Assembly (NCBI GenBank): GCA_023442945.1
Contig: JAEZWW010000038.1
Location: forward strand, 1-51,274
DNA: 51,274 bases
Reading direction: 5' to 3'
Source: Pseudomonadota bacterium
Lineage (GTDB): Bacteria > Pseudomonadota > Gammaproteobacteria > Burkholderiales > Burkholderiaceae_C
Made by a program: the position numbers and the translations under genes. The notes below the pieces were generated by a model. It was given only the letters and a program-made list of their open reading frames with translations. It ran no database searches and was not told the origin of the DNA. Shown piece by piece: positions 8,029-15,961 of the stretch (within the stretch, counting starts at the first letter, position 1; each line of letters starts with the position of its first letter).

Positions 8029-8394
8029 TCAGGCCCCGGCTGGCACCTTGTCCAGAAAGCCGGTGACGGACTTGAGCTTGCCGTCTTCGACCTCGGCGAA
8101 GTCGGTGCCCTGGATCAAGTCGGGCTGCGCGGCCGGTCCCAGCGTCCAGGAGAAGCGCAGGTGCGCCCCGTGCCCGTCCGGTTGGCCGGTCAGGGCAAAG
8201 CGGAAGCCTTCAAAGCGCGTCTGCACGGCGCCGATCAGCGCGTCGATTTCTTGGGGCGTCTGCGCCTGGGCCATCGGGTCGGCATAGCGCGCGTCGGCCG
8301 TCCACGCCTGTTGCAGCAGGCGTTGGCGCTGCGTGGGGTCGGTCGCGTTCCAGGTGGCGATGTACTGTTCTGCCAGGGTTTGAGCGTGGTCCAT
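8029..8394 (-). CDS. SnoaL/NTF2-like domain protein
   Basis: A 121-residue single-domain protein of the NTF2-like superfamily. The pattern QYIATWNATDPTQRQRLLQQAWTADARYADPMA (family core W-x-E/D-R-x-x-Y-x-D-P) and a C-terminal beta strand (IQGTDFAEVEDGKLKSVTGFL) are typical. Members are small enzymes (isomerases, cyclases) or binding proteins; this subgroup is usually annotated only as nuclear transport factor 2 family. The ATG at 8394 has AAGGA at a good distance; the upstream extension lacks any such signal and is rejected. It is probably monocistronic. Confidence 0.82.
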   Translation of the reverse strand: MDHAQTLAEQYIATWNATDPTQRQRLLQQAWTADARYADPMAQAQTPQEIDALIGAVQTRFEGFRFALTGQPDGHGAHLRFSWTLGPAAQPDLIQGTDFAEVEDGKLKSVTGFLDKVPAGA

Positions 8395-8645
8395 GAGGGT
8401 GTCCTTTTCAAGCTGAATGCCCGCGGATCCGGGTGCTTTCAGTGTCGGAAGCAAGGCGCGTGGCCGCAATTACCTGTGAAGTCATGCACGCCGCGCGACG
8501 CACCAAGCGCTGACGGCGTCGCGCTGCCAAGACAGGGTCGCAAGTGCGTGCTACAACCCCATGCTGGCGCTGCGCCAACATGGGCGCGTGACGAGGGTCT
8601 GTCACCGCCATCTGCCGCCGCGGCGCGCACCACCGTTCAAAGACC

Positions 8646-11336
8646 ATGGACCAGCACTTTCTCACCCCCTTGTTTGAACCCCAGTCCATCGCGCTGTTCA
8701 CCGGCGCGCAGGACCAGCCCGAGCAGCAGACCCCGCAGGCGCGCGCGCTGCTGGCCTACCTGGCGGAACAGCCCTTCAAAGGCCACATCACACCGTTGGA
8801 CGTGCACACCACCGGCACGCTGGCCGATTTGGCGCAGGCCAAGGCCGACCTGGCCATCATCGCGCTGCCGGACGACGAAATCCTGCCCGCGCTGGAGCTG
8901 GCTGGGCGCATCAAGGTGGGTGCGGCGCTGGTGCTGTCGGCCGGCGTGTCGGCACAGAAGGCGCAGGAGATGGGCCGCGTGGCGCGCCGCCACGGCTTTT
9001 GGCTGCTGGGCCCGAACAGCCCCGGATTTCAGCGCCCGCAGCTGCAGCTGAACGCCAGCACCGTGGGCGAGCTGGCACCGCAAGGCCAGCTGGCGCTGGT
9101 GTCGCAATCGGGCGCGCTGACGGCTGCCATCCTGGACTGGGCCAAGCAGAACCGCGTGGGCTTCTCCACCGTGGTCGCCCTGGGCGCGCACACCCAGGTC
9201 AGCCTGGCGTCCACGCTGGACTACCTGGCGTCGGACCGGCATACGCACGGCATCGTGGTGTACATGGAAGGCATTGCCAACGCGCGGCGCTTCACCAGCG
9301 CGCTGCGTGCCGCGGCCAACGCCAAGCCGGTGGTGGTGCTGAAGGCCGGCCGCAAGCAGGAAGGCAACGTCGCAGCGCAAACGCATTCGGGTGCCATTGT
9401 CGGCAGCGACGACGTGTTTGATGCGGTGCTGCGCCGCGCCGGCGCGGTGCGCGTGCGCTCGTTTGTTGAGTTGTTCTCGGCCGCCAAATGCCTGGCCTCG
9501 CGCTACCGGCCGGTGGGCCCGCGCTTAGGGATCATCTCCAACGGCGGTGGCCCAGGCGTGTTGGCGGCCGACTGGGTGAGCGAGCTGAACCTGAAGCTGG
9601 GCGTGCTGTCGGAGGACACGCGCCGCAGCCTGCTGCCGCAACTGCCCCCGGGCGCCTCGCTGGCCGATTTGATCGACCTGAGCGAAGAGGCCACGCCCGC
9701 ACAGTACCGCGCGGCGCTGGAGGCCGCCTACAAGGACCGCGGCATCGACGGCGTGCTGGTGCTGTATTCGCCCAAGTTCGGCGGCGACGCCATGGCCGTG
9801 GCCAACGAGCTGGTGCAGATGCGCCCGCGCATGAGCAAGCCGCTGGTCGCCTGCTGGCTGGGCGACGCCAGCGTCGGCCCGGCGCGGCGCGCCCTGAGCG
9901 ACGCACAGATCCCGAGCTTTCGCACGCCCGAAGCGGCGGTCGGCGCCTTCGGCAACATCGCCAGCTTCTACCAGAACCAGCAGATGCTGCAGCAGACGCC
10001 GCCGCCCCTGTCGGACTTGGCCGCGCCCGATGTGGACGGCGCGCGCCTGCTGATCGAAAGCGCGCTGGCCGACCGGCGCCAGGTGCTGACCGAGATGGAG
10101 TCCAAGGCGCTGCTGGCGGCCTTCCACATCCCGGTGACGCAGACGCTGCTGGCGCGCAACCCGACCGAGGCCATGATGATCGCCGCGCAGATCGGCTTCC
10201 CGGTCGCGCTGAAGATCGATTCGCCCGATATCCCGCACAAGAGCGATGTCGGCGGCGTGGCGCTGAACGTGATGAACGCCACCGCCGTGCGCGATGTGTA
10301 CCAGGACATGATGGAAGCCGTGCGCGCCAAGCGGCCCGAAGCGCGCATCAATGGCGTCACCGTGCAGGCCATGGCGCGCAAGAAGCAGGGGCGCGAGCTG
10401 TACATCGGCGTCTTCACCGACGACCCTTTCGGCCCGGTGATCGCCTTCGGTGCCGGCGGCACCATGATCGAGCTGATGGGCGGCCACGCCATGGAACTGC
10501 CGCCGCTGAACCAGTTTCTGGCGCGCCGGCTGATCGAGCGTTCACCCGTGCATGAAACACTGAAGGACTGGCGCGGCGCGCCCGCGGTCGACCTGGCCGC
10601 GCTGGAACGCGTGCTGCTGCGCGTGTCCGAGATGGTGTGCGAGCTGCCGCAGCTGCGCGAGATGGACATCAACCCCATCATCGTGGACGAGCACGGCGCC
10701 GTGTCGGTCGACGCGCGCATCGTCATCGGCGCGGCGGCGCAGACCGCGCCCGGCCGCGCGGGGCGTTACGGCCACCTGTCGATCCTGCCGTACCCGGCGC
10801 GCTTCGAGCAGGTCTGGCCCATGCGCGGGGGCGGCGAGTACGTGCTGCGCCCGATCCACCCCGATGACGCGCAGATGCTGCAAGAGATGACCAAGCGCCT
10901 GTCGCCCGAAAGCCGCTACTTCCGCTTTGTGTCCAGCATGGCCGAGCTGCCGCCCACCATGCTGTCGCGCTTCACCCTGATCGACTACGACCGCGAAATG
11001 GCCCTGTGCGCCGTGGCCGAAACCGAGGAAACGGGCGAAGACGGCCAGAAGGTCAAGAAGCAGCGCATCATCGGCGTGTCGCGCTACATCACCAACCCCG
11101 ACCAGACCAGCTGCGAGTTCTCGCTCGTCGTGGACGACGCCTACGCCGGCCAGGGCCTGGGCACGCGGCTGATGCTCAGCATCATGGACGTCGCGCGCGA
11201 AAAAGGCCTGCAGGAAATCATCGGCCTGGTGCTGACGCACAACAACGGCATGCTCAAGCTGATGCGCAGCCTGGGCTTTGAGGTTAAGGCCTACCCGGAC
11301 GACCCGGATTTCCGCCTGGTGACGCACGCGCTGTGA
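8646..11336 (+). CDS. Protein lysine acetyltransferase, acyl-CoA ligase-GNAT fusion
   Basis: 896 residues with the architecture of Pat/YfiQ. In order: CoA-binding Rossmann domain (about 10-140, GPNSPGF), succinyl-CoA-ligase-like domains (about 150-450, SQSGALTAAILDW, NGGGPGVLAADW), ATP-grasp (about 480-700, ALKIDSPDIPHKSDVGGV, EMDINPIIVDE) and a C-terminal GNAT domain (about 735-890, acetyl-CoA loop QGLGTRLMLS). Enzymes of this type acetylate lysines, notably to inactivate acetyl-CoA synthetase. A histidine, H247 in THSGAIVG, sits where NDP-forming acyl-CoA ligases carry the phosphohistidine. I recall this His as missing in the enterobacterial enzyme, so some ligase activity cannot be excluded. 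It stands alone, with a dispersed repeat downstream. Confidence 0.9.
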   Translation: MDQHFLTPLFEPQSIALFTGAQDQPEQQTPQARALLAYLAEQPFKGHITPLDVHTTGTLADLAQAKADLAIIALPDDEILPALELAGRIKVGAALVLSAGVSAQKAQEMGRVARRHGFWLLGPNSPGFQRPQLQLNASTVGELAPQGQLALVSQSGALTAAILDWAKQNRVGFSTVVALGAHTQVSLASTLDYLASDRHTHGIVVYMEGIANARRFTSALRAAANAKPVVVLKAGRKQEGNVAAQTHSGAIVGSDDVFDAVLRRAGAVRVRSFVELFSAAKCLASRYRPVGPRLGIISNGGGPGVLAADWVSELNLKLGVLSEDTRRSLLPQLPPGASLADLIDLSEEATPAQYRAALEAAYKDRGIDGVLVLYSPKFGGDAMAVANELVQMRPRMSKPLVACWLGDASVGPARRALSDAQIPSFRTPEAAVGAFGNIASFYQNQQMLQQTPPPLSDLAAPDVDGARLLIESALADRRQVLTEMESKALLAAFHIPVTQTLLARNPTEAMMIAAQIGFPVALKIDSPDIPHKSDVGGVALNVMNATAVRDVYQDMMEAVRAKRPEARINGVTVQAMARKKQGRELYIGVFTDDPFGPVIAFGAGGTMIELMGGHAMELPPLNQFLARRLIERSPVHETLKDWRGAPAVDLAALERVLLRVSEMVCELPQLREMDINPIIVDEHGAVSVDARIVIGAAAQTAPGRAGRYGHLSILPYPARFEQVWPMRGGGEYVLRPIHPDDAQMLQEMTKRLSPESRYFRFVSSMAELPPTMLSRFTLIDYDREMALCAVAETEETGEDGQKVKKQRIIGVSRYITNPDQTSCEFSLVVDDAYAGQGLGTRLMLSIMDVAREKGLQEIIGLVLTHNNGMLKLMRSLGFEVKAYPDDPDFRLVTHAL

Positions 11337-11343
11337 GGCGTCT

Positions 11344-11400
11344 TACTATCAAATAGGTAGCTGTCTGTGCAGCTGACTCTGGGGCTGCAGGCCAAAATGG
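11344..11400 (+). repeat. Dispersed repeat copy R3 (degenerate)
   Basis: ACTATCAAATAGGTAGCTG followed by TCTGTGCAG and GGGCTGCAGGCC match the repeat outline, with a degenerate centre. It lies between the Pat-type gene and the DUF4345 gene. Confidence 0.6.
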
Positions 11401-11458
11401 CCGTGATTCAAGGCGTGGCAGCCCGTCGGGGACGGGCGCCGTCTCAGGGAGTGTACAG

Positions 11459-11857
11459 ATGAACAAGAAGCCGCTGCAAATCGCCTCGGCCGTCCTGGCC
11501 ATGGTGCCCTTGGTGTCCGGCGCGCTGACCATGCTGGGCGTGCACGATCCGCTCTACAAGGCGCTGGCCCTGCCGGCCGCGCCGCTGCTCGACAGCAACC
11601 TGCGCTTTCTGGGTGGCGTGTGGCTGGGCATCGGGCTCGGCGCCTTGTGGATGGTGCCCAGCATCGAGCGGCAGACCCTGCTGTTCCGTTTGATCTGGGG
11701 CGCCATCTTCATTGGCGGCATTGGCCGGCTGTTGTCCATGTGGGCCGTCGGCCTGCCGCCGTTGCCCTTCGTCGCTTTCACCGGGCTGGAAGTGATCGGC
11801 GCGCCCTTGTTCATTCTGTGGCAGCGGGCGGTGGCGGCGGCCTACGCCGCGCGGTAA
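11459..11857 (+). CDS. DUF4345 family membrane protein
   Basis: 132 residues with four predicted membrane segments (about 7-25, 46-65, 75-95 and 103-123). The pattern LDSNLRFLGGVWLGIGLG ... IFIGGIGRLLSMWAVG ... GLEVIGAPLF is characteristic of the DUF4345 family of small four-helix membrane proteins with unknown function. The ATG at 11459 is preceded by AGGGAG at normal spacing. The 3' end overlaps the convergent GNAT gene by 16 bases, so the two genes share a stop region. Confidence 0.85.
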   Translation: MNKKPLQIASAVLAMVPLVSGALTMLGVHDPLYKALALPAAPLLDSNLRFLGGVWLGIGLGALWMVPSIERQTLLFRLIWGAIFIGGIGRLLSMWAVGLPPLPFVAFTGLEVIGAPLFILWQRAVAAAYAAR

Positions 11858-12330
11858 GCCAAACGACCGACGATCGCCGGCCGCGCCTTGTGCAGCCGCA
11901 CATCCCCGTCGCCGATGTCCTGCGCGTCGCCCCAGCCGCGTGCGCGGTACAGCGCGGCGGCGCCGCTGTTGGCGGCGGTCTCCAGCCAGGCGCGCGGGTG
12001 CTGCGCAAACAGCGCCGCTTCGGCTTCGGTCAGCAATGCGCTGCCGATGCCATGGCCTTCGTGCTCGGGCAGCACGAACAGGGCGAACAGGCTGGCCTCA
12101 TCCAGATCCACCATGGCGAAGCCAACCACACTGCCGGCAGCATCTTCCGCCACCCAGGCGCTGGTCGGCGTGCCGTCCAGCAGCGCGGTCAGCGCGTCGG
12201 CGGTGATGCCGCGCTCGGCCAGCTCGGCCAGGCTCAAATGGTTTTCATGCGCCGCGGTGCGCACGCGCAGCAGCGCGGCGGTGTCGGCGGGCTGCGCGAC
12301 GCGCAAGTGGAAGCCGCGCGGCGCTCTCAT
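11842..12330 (-). CDS. GNAT family N-acetyltransferase
   Basis: A 162-residue single GNAT domain. The conserved core is visible: WVAEDAAGSVVGFAMVDLDEASLFALFVLPEHEGHGIGSALLTEAEA, where HEGHGIGSAL is the acetyl-CoA pyrophosphate loop (Q/RxxGxG/A), followed by WLETAANSGAAALYRARGW, the usual fourth motif. It acetylates an unknown small amine or peptide. It overlaps the upstream thioesterase gene by four bases (ATGA), so the two are translationally coupled. The 3' end overlaps the convergent DUF4345 gene. Confidence 0.88.
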   Translation of the reverse strand: MRAPRGFHLRVAQPADTAALLRVRTAAHENHLSLAELAERGITADALTALLDGTPTSAWVAEDAAGSVVGFAMVDLDEASLFALFVLPEHEGHGIGSALLTEAEAALFAQHPRAWLETAANSGAAALYRARGWGDAQDIGDGDVRLHKARPAIVGRLAYRAA

Positions 12331-12788
12331 ACGCCGGGGGCGGGCACCACGGCCAAGGTCGATGTGGCGGTCGCCACGACTTGGCGGTCGGCCTCGCGCA
12401 GCAGGCGCGCGTAGGTGAAGGCGATCTGCTTGCCGCGCCGCTCCACCTCGCCCACGGCGATGTAGCGCCCTTGCGGCGCCGGCCGCAGGAAAGCGGTGTT
12501 CAGGTTGACCGTGGCGCAGGACGCGCCCACCGGCAGCTGCGCCAGCGTGGCAAAGGCCATCGCAAAGTCCAGCATGGCGGTGACCGCGCCACCTTGCAGC
12601 ACGCCCGTGCCCTGGATGAACAAGGGGTCTGGCGCAAACGCCAGCTCCACGGTGCCCGTCGCCAGGTCCGCCGCCCGCAACTCCGCCCCCAACGCCCGCG
12701 CCATCGGATTCGCGTCAAACGGCATCGCCCGGCCGCCGCCGTCGATGAAGCGGTGGATCAAAGCCTGGTCGGGGTTGGCGAAGTTCAT
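12327..12788 (-). CDS. PaaI-type hotdog thioesterase
   Basis: 153 residues forming a hotdog fold of the PaaI/acyl-CoA thioesterase group, which hydrolyses acyl- or aryl-CoA thioesters as oligomers in the cytosol. The central helix is GVLQGGAVTAMLDFAMAFA. The usual HGG of this helix reads QGG here, while the catalytic-type Asp in MLDFAM remains. The following strands (CATVNLNTAFLRPAPQGRYIAVGEV) are typical. The ATG at 12788 is used; the frame extends only three codons upstream to a TTG. It is co-transcribed with the GNAT gene (ATGA overlap). Confidence 0.84.
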   Translation of the reverse strand: MNFANPDQALIHRFIDGGGRAMPFDANPMARALGAELRAADLATGTVELAFAPDPLFIQGTGVLQGGAVTAMLDFAMAFATLAQLPVGASCATVNLNTAFLRPAPQGRYIAVGEVERRGKQIAFTYARLLREADRQVVATATSTLAVVPAPGV

Positions 12789-13112
12789 GGTTTGCAAGGG
12801 TAAGGCTGCGGCGCAGAGCGAGCGAACAAGGGATTCTCGAACATGCTGACTGCAATTTGTGCGAACGCGAGCCCTGGAAGCGCGGCGTCTGCGAAGACTC
12901 CGGTGTCAACCTCCGACCGAGCGCCCGCCCACTTGTGCCCAGTCCCGCATCGCACCTCACCGCACCAATGGCCGCGGAGCAGGCCGCCCCAGCCAACGCC
13001 GTCGCCACACCTGCGGCGGCGACCAGCGTTGTCCCCCTGCCCGAAGCGCGCAGCGCGAAGAGAGCGGGGGGAAGCGGCGCAGCCGCTCAGGGGGGTGTAC
13101 CGAACGCTCCGC
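12789..13112. other. Intergenic region holding element E1
   Basis: 324 bases between two minus-strand genes. The open frames here are not credible. About half is copy E1 of a GC-rich element (see 12964-13131); the rest shows no clear promoter or terminator. Confidence 0.5.
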
Positions 13113-13131
13113 TCAGGGGGGTATATCCAAA
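12964..13131 (-). repeat. GC-rich dispersed element E1
   Basis: Read on the minus strand it runs CCCCCCTGAGCGG..., TTCCCCCCGCTC, then GGGGGACAACGC, GCGTTGGCTGGGGCGGCC and TGCTCCGCGGCC. The same order of blocks occurs in E2 (20560-20700, plus strand). Its first bases overlap the end of the acyl-CoA dehydrogenase gene and provide its last two Pro codons and TGA stop. Confidence 0.7.
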
Positions 13132-14273
13132 ATACTTCTGGCAATGATCTCCTTCATGATCTCCGACGTCCCCCCATAAATCCGCTCAATCCGCGCATCC
13201 GCAAACGCGCGGGCGATCGGGTATTCCTGCATGTAGCCGTAGCCGCCGAACAGCTGCAGGCATTCGTCCGTCACGCGCGCCAGCAGTTCGCTGTGCCACA
13301 GCTTGCCGGCCGAAGCGCCGGGCGCGTCCAGTTGGCCGGCCTGGTGCAGCTCCATCAGCCGGTCGCAATACGCGCGGCCGGCCTGCACGTCGGCGGCCAG
13401 CTTGGCCAGCACGAAGCGCGTGTTTTGGAAGTCGGCAATGCGTTGGCGGAAGGCCTTGCGTTCCTTCACGTAGTCGATGGTCCAGGCCAGCGCGGCTTCG
13501 GCCCGCGCCTGGCATTGCACGCTGATCAGGAGGCGCTCCTGCGCCAGCTCCTGCATCAGGTACTTGAAGCCCTTGTTCTCTTCGCCCAGCAGGTGGTGGG
13601 CGGGGACGTGCACGTTGTCGAAGAACAGCTCGGCCGTGTCCTGGGCGTGCTGGCCGATCTTGTGCAGGTTGCGCCCGCGCGAAAAACCCGGCATGGCGGC
13701 GGTGACCACGAGCAGCGACACGCCGTGCGCGCCCTTGTCGGCGTCGGTCTTGCACACCACGATGATCACGTCGGCGTTGTGGCCGTTGGTGATGAAGGTC
13801 TTCTGGCCGTTGACGACATAACTGCCGCCCTCCGCGCGCTCGGCCCGCGTGCGCACACCCGCCAGGTCGCTGCCGGTGCCGGGCTCGGTCATGGCGATGG
13901 CGCCCACCAATTCACCGCGCGTCATGCCGGGCAGCACCTGCGCCTTCAGTGCGGGCGTGGCGTGGTGCGACAAGTAGGGCGCAACGATCAGCGAATGCAG
14001 CGGAAAGCCCGGCCCGGTGGCGCCGGCGCGGCCCAGCTCTTCGCTGACGATGAAGTCAAACAGCCGGTCGGCACCCAGGCCGCCTTCTTCTTCGGGCAAC
14101 CAGCAGCACAGCAGGCCGGCCTCGCCGGCCTGGCGCCACACCTCGCGCGGCACGCCGTGCGCGACTTCCCATTCCGCGTGCTGCGGCGTGATGTGCTTGT
14201 CGATAAAGCGGCGCACCTGGTCGCGGAAGGCGTCGTGCTCGGGGCTGAAAAGGGTGCGGGGCAGTGGGGTCAT
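13113..14273 (-). CDS. Acyl-CoA dehydrogenase, LCAD/IVD-like catalytic site
   Basis: A 386-residue flavoprotein with all family blocks: N-terminal helical domain, FAD/substrate motifs AIAMTEPGTGSDLAGV (about 125-140) and VVNGQKTFITNGHNAD, and C-terminal LFGGYGYMQEYPIARAFADAR. The last motif reads RIYGGTSEIMKEII: Gly replaces the Glu of the short/medium-chain YEGT motif. A Glu at about 246 in MQELAQERLLI matches the catalytic Glu position of long-chain and isovaleryl-type dehydrogenases. It oxidises an acyl-CoA to the 2-enoyl-CoA, passing electrons to ETF. The ATG at 14273 starts at the family's usual first block. It follows an amidase gene by 28 bases and is probably in one operon with it. 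Its stop codon lies in element E1. Confidence 0.88.
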   Translation of the reverse strand: MTPLPRTLFSPEHDAFRDQVRRFIDKHITPQHAEWEVAHGVPREVWRQAGEAGLLCCWLPEEEGGLGADRLFDFIVSEELGRAGATGPGFPLHSLIVAPYLSHHATPALKAQVLPGMTRGELVGAIAMTEPGTGSDLAGVRTRAERAEGGSYVVNGQKTFITNGHNADVIIVVCKTDADKGAHGVSLLVVTAAMPGFSRGRNLHKIGQHAQDTAELFFDNVHVPAHHLLGEENKGFKYLMQELAQERLLISVQCQARAEAALAWTIDYVKERKAFRQRIADFQNTRFVLAKLAADVQAGRAYCDRLMELHQAGQLDAPGASAGKLWHSELLARVTDECLQLFGGYGYMQEYPIARAFADARIERIYGGTSEIMKEIIARSILDIPP

Positions 14274-14301
14274 GGTAGGGCGTCTGTTGAAACGAGGGGC
14301 G

Positions 14302-15732
14302 TCAGGCTGCGACTGGCTCGGCCACCGGGATGGCCGGGCCGCGCGCTTCAATCGCTTCGGCCACGGCTAAGCAGACGTCGTCGCGGAACTTGCCGGCGAC
14401 GATCTGCATGCCGACCGGCGTGCCGTTGGGCAGCAGGGCGGTGGTCAGCGCCAGCGCGGGCAGGCCGGTGACGGCCAGGGCGACTTGGGGCAGCTGCGCC
14501 GCCCACACGCGCTGGTAGCTGGCGGCGTCTTTGAGGTCAAGGTTGTCTGCAAACGGGAGCTCGGCGCTGTTGGGCAGCAGCACGGCGCTGTAGTCCTCGG
14601 CCAGGTAGCGCTGCCAGGCGCGCGCCAGGGTGGCGCGTTGCACCAGCGCGTTGGAATACTCGGGCAGGCCGACGCTGCGCGCCAGTTCGGCCTGGCCGGC
14701 CAGCGCGGCGATGGCGCCGGGGTCGCCTTCGGCCTCCGCCGCCTGCACCTGTGCGGCGTAGCCGTCGCCCATCCACAGCGTGACCTGCAGCGCCACGGCC
14801 GGTTGCAGCGGCGGCAGCGCATCCACCTCGTCGACCACCCAACCGGCGTCGCGCAGGCGCGCGGCGGCATCCAACAGCGCGGTGCAGATCTCCGGTGCCG
14901 TGGCCATGTCGTCGGGGCGCAGGCAGACGGCGGCGCGGCGTGGCACGTCGGGGCCGGTCAGCGGCGCGGGCACCTGCCAGGGGTCGCGCGCGTCGGCCGC
15001 GGCCATGGCGTGCAGGCCCAGGCGCAGGTCGGCCACCTGACGCGCCAAGGGGCCGGACACGGCCATGATCTGCGCGCCGATCGGCCGGTCGCGCGGCGCC
15101 GTGCCGTTGAAGTTGCCGACGCGGCCAAAGCTGGGCCGCAGCCCGTGCACGCCGCAGGCGTAGGCCGGGTAGCGGATCGAGCCGGCGATGTCCGAGCCGT
15201 GTGCGATGGCGCCAATGCCGGCCGCCACCGCGCTGGCCGCGCCGCCAGACGAGCCGCCCGGCGTCAGCCCGCGCACGCGCGGGTTGTGCGTGTGGCCGTG
15301 CAGCCGGTTGTTGGTGAACCAGCGGTAGCTGAAGGCCGGCGTGTTGGTGCGCCCCAGCAGCACGGCGCCCGCCACGCGCAGGCCGCGCACCATGGGCGCG
15401 TCTTCGTGCGCGAGCCAGTCTTTTTGCGCGTGCACACCGTTGGTGGTGGCGTAACCGGCCTGGTCGACGTTGACTTTGGTCGTCACCGGCACGCCGGCCA
15501 GCGGCCCCAGCGCGTCGCCGCGCGCCAGCGCCGCGTCGATGGCCTGGGCCTGCGCCAGCACCTCGTCCGGGCGCACTTCCACCACGGCGTTGATGTGCGG
15601 GTTGACGGCGGCCAGCCGCGCCAGCGCGGCCTGGGCCACCTCGGTCGCGCTGACGGCGCGGCTGCGCACCAGGGCGGCGGTTTGGGTGGCGCCCAGGCGC
15701 CAGAGCTCGGTGGGCAGGGCGGATGTCGACAC
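14302..15732 (-). CDS. Amidase signature family enzyme
   Basis: A 476-residue amidase-signature hydrolase. The Ser-cisSer-Lys triad is visible: Lys in VPVTTKVNVDQ (about 85), the Gly/Ser block TPGGSSGGAASAVAAG with the bridging Ser (about 165), and the nucleophile Ser in GSDIAGSIRYPA (about 187). The C-terminal GLPALALTTALLPNGTPVGMQIVAGKFRDD is also typical. It hydrolyses an unknown amide; the closest annotation style is AmiD/6-aminohexanoate or acylamide amidase. The start is GTG at 15732 with AGGAG seven to eight bases upstream. The linked acyl-CoA dehydrogenase suggests catabolism of an N-acyl compound or amide whose acid product enters beta-oxidation; this is inference. Confidence 0.87.
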   Translation of the reverse strand: MSTSALPTELWRLGATQTAALVRSRAVSATEVAQAALARLAAVNPHINAVVEVRPDEVLAQAQAIDAALARGDALGPLAGVPVTTKVNVDQAGYATTNGVHAQKDWLAHEDAPMVRGLRVAGAVLLGRTNTPAFSYRWFTNNRLHGHTHNPRVRGLTPGGSSGGAASAVAAGIGAIAHGSDIAGSIRYPAYACGVHGLRPSFGRVGNFNGTAPRDRPIGAQIMAVSGPLARQVADLRLGLHAMAAADARDPWQVPAPLTGPDVPRRAAVCLRPDDMATAPEICTALLDAAARLRDAGWVVDEVDALPPLQPAVALQVTLWMGDGYAAQVQAAEAEGDPGAIAALAGQAELARSVGLPEYSNALVQRATLARAWQRYLAEDYSAVLLPNSAELPFADNLDLKDAASYQRVWAAQLPQVALAVTGLPALALTTALLPNGTPVGMQIVAGKFRDDVCLAVAEAIEARGPAIPVAEPVAA

Positions 15733-15780
15733 GGCGTGCTCCTGTCAGCGGGTGAATTCACCCGTCTGGTGAAAACTGAA

Positions 15781-15839
15781 TGCTACAAAAAAAGAAGCTG
15801 CTTGCGCAGATGGTTGTAGCGCCAGCGCCCATTTTGACC
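15781..15839 (+). repeat. Dispersed repeat copy R4
   Basis: GCTACAAAAAAAGAAGCTG then CTTGCGCAGATGGTTGTAG and GCCCATTTTGACC: a near-consensus copy in the gap between the AraC-type regulator and the amidase gene. Confidence 0.78.
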
Positions 15840-15961
15840 ATGAAAGCCTGCCTTCGCCAAGACCGCACTGCCGCGGGGGCGACAGCGTCCGCGCAGGGGT
15901 GGCGCGGTGGCCGATTCGCACACGTGTGGCGGCGCCTGAATGCAGCCGCTGCGCCCCTCGA

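Noticed and set aside
13113..14273. Isovaleryl-CoA dehydrogenase (liuA) for the nearby leucine cluster
   Set aside because: It has the LCAD/IVD-type catalytic Glu position, but the end motif IYGGTSEIMKEII is more like long-chain dehydrogenases, and it is in an operon with an amidase on the opposite strand.
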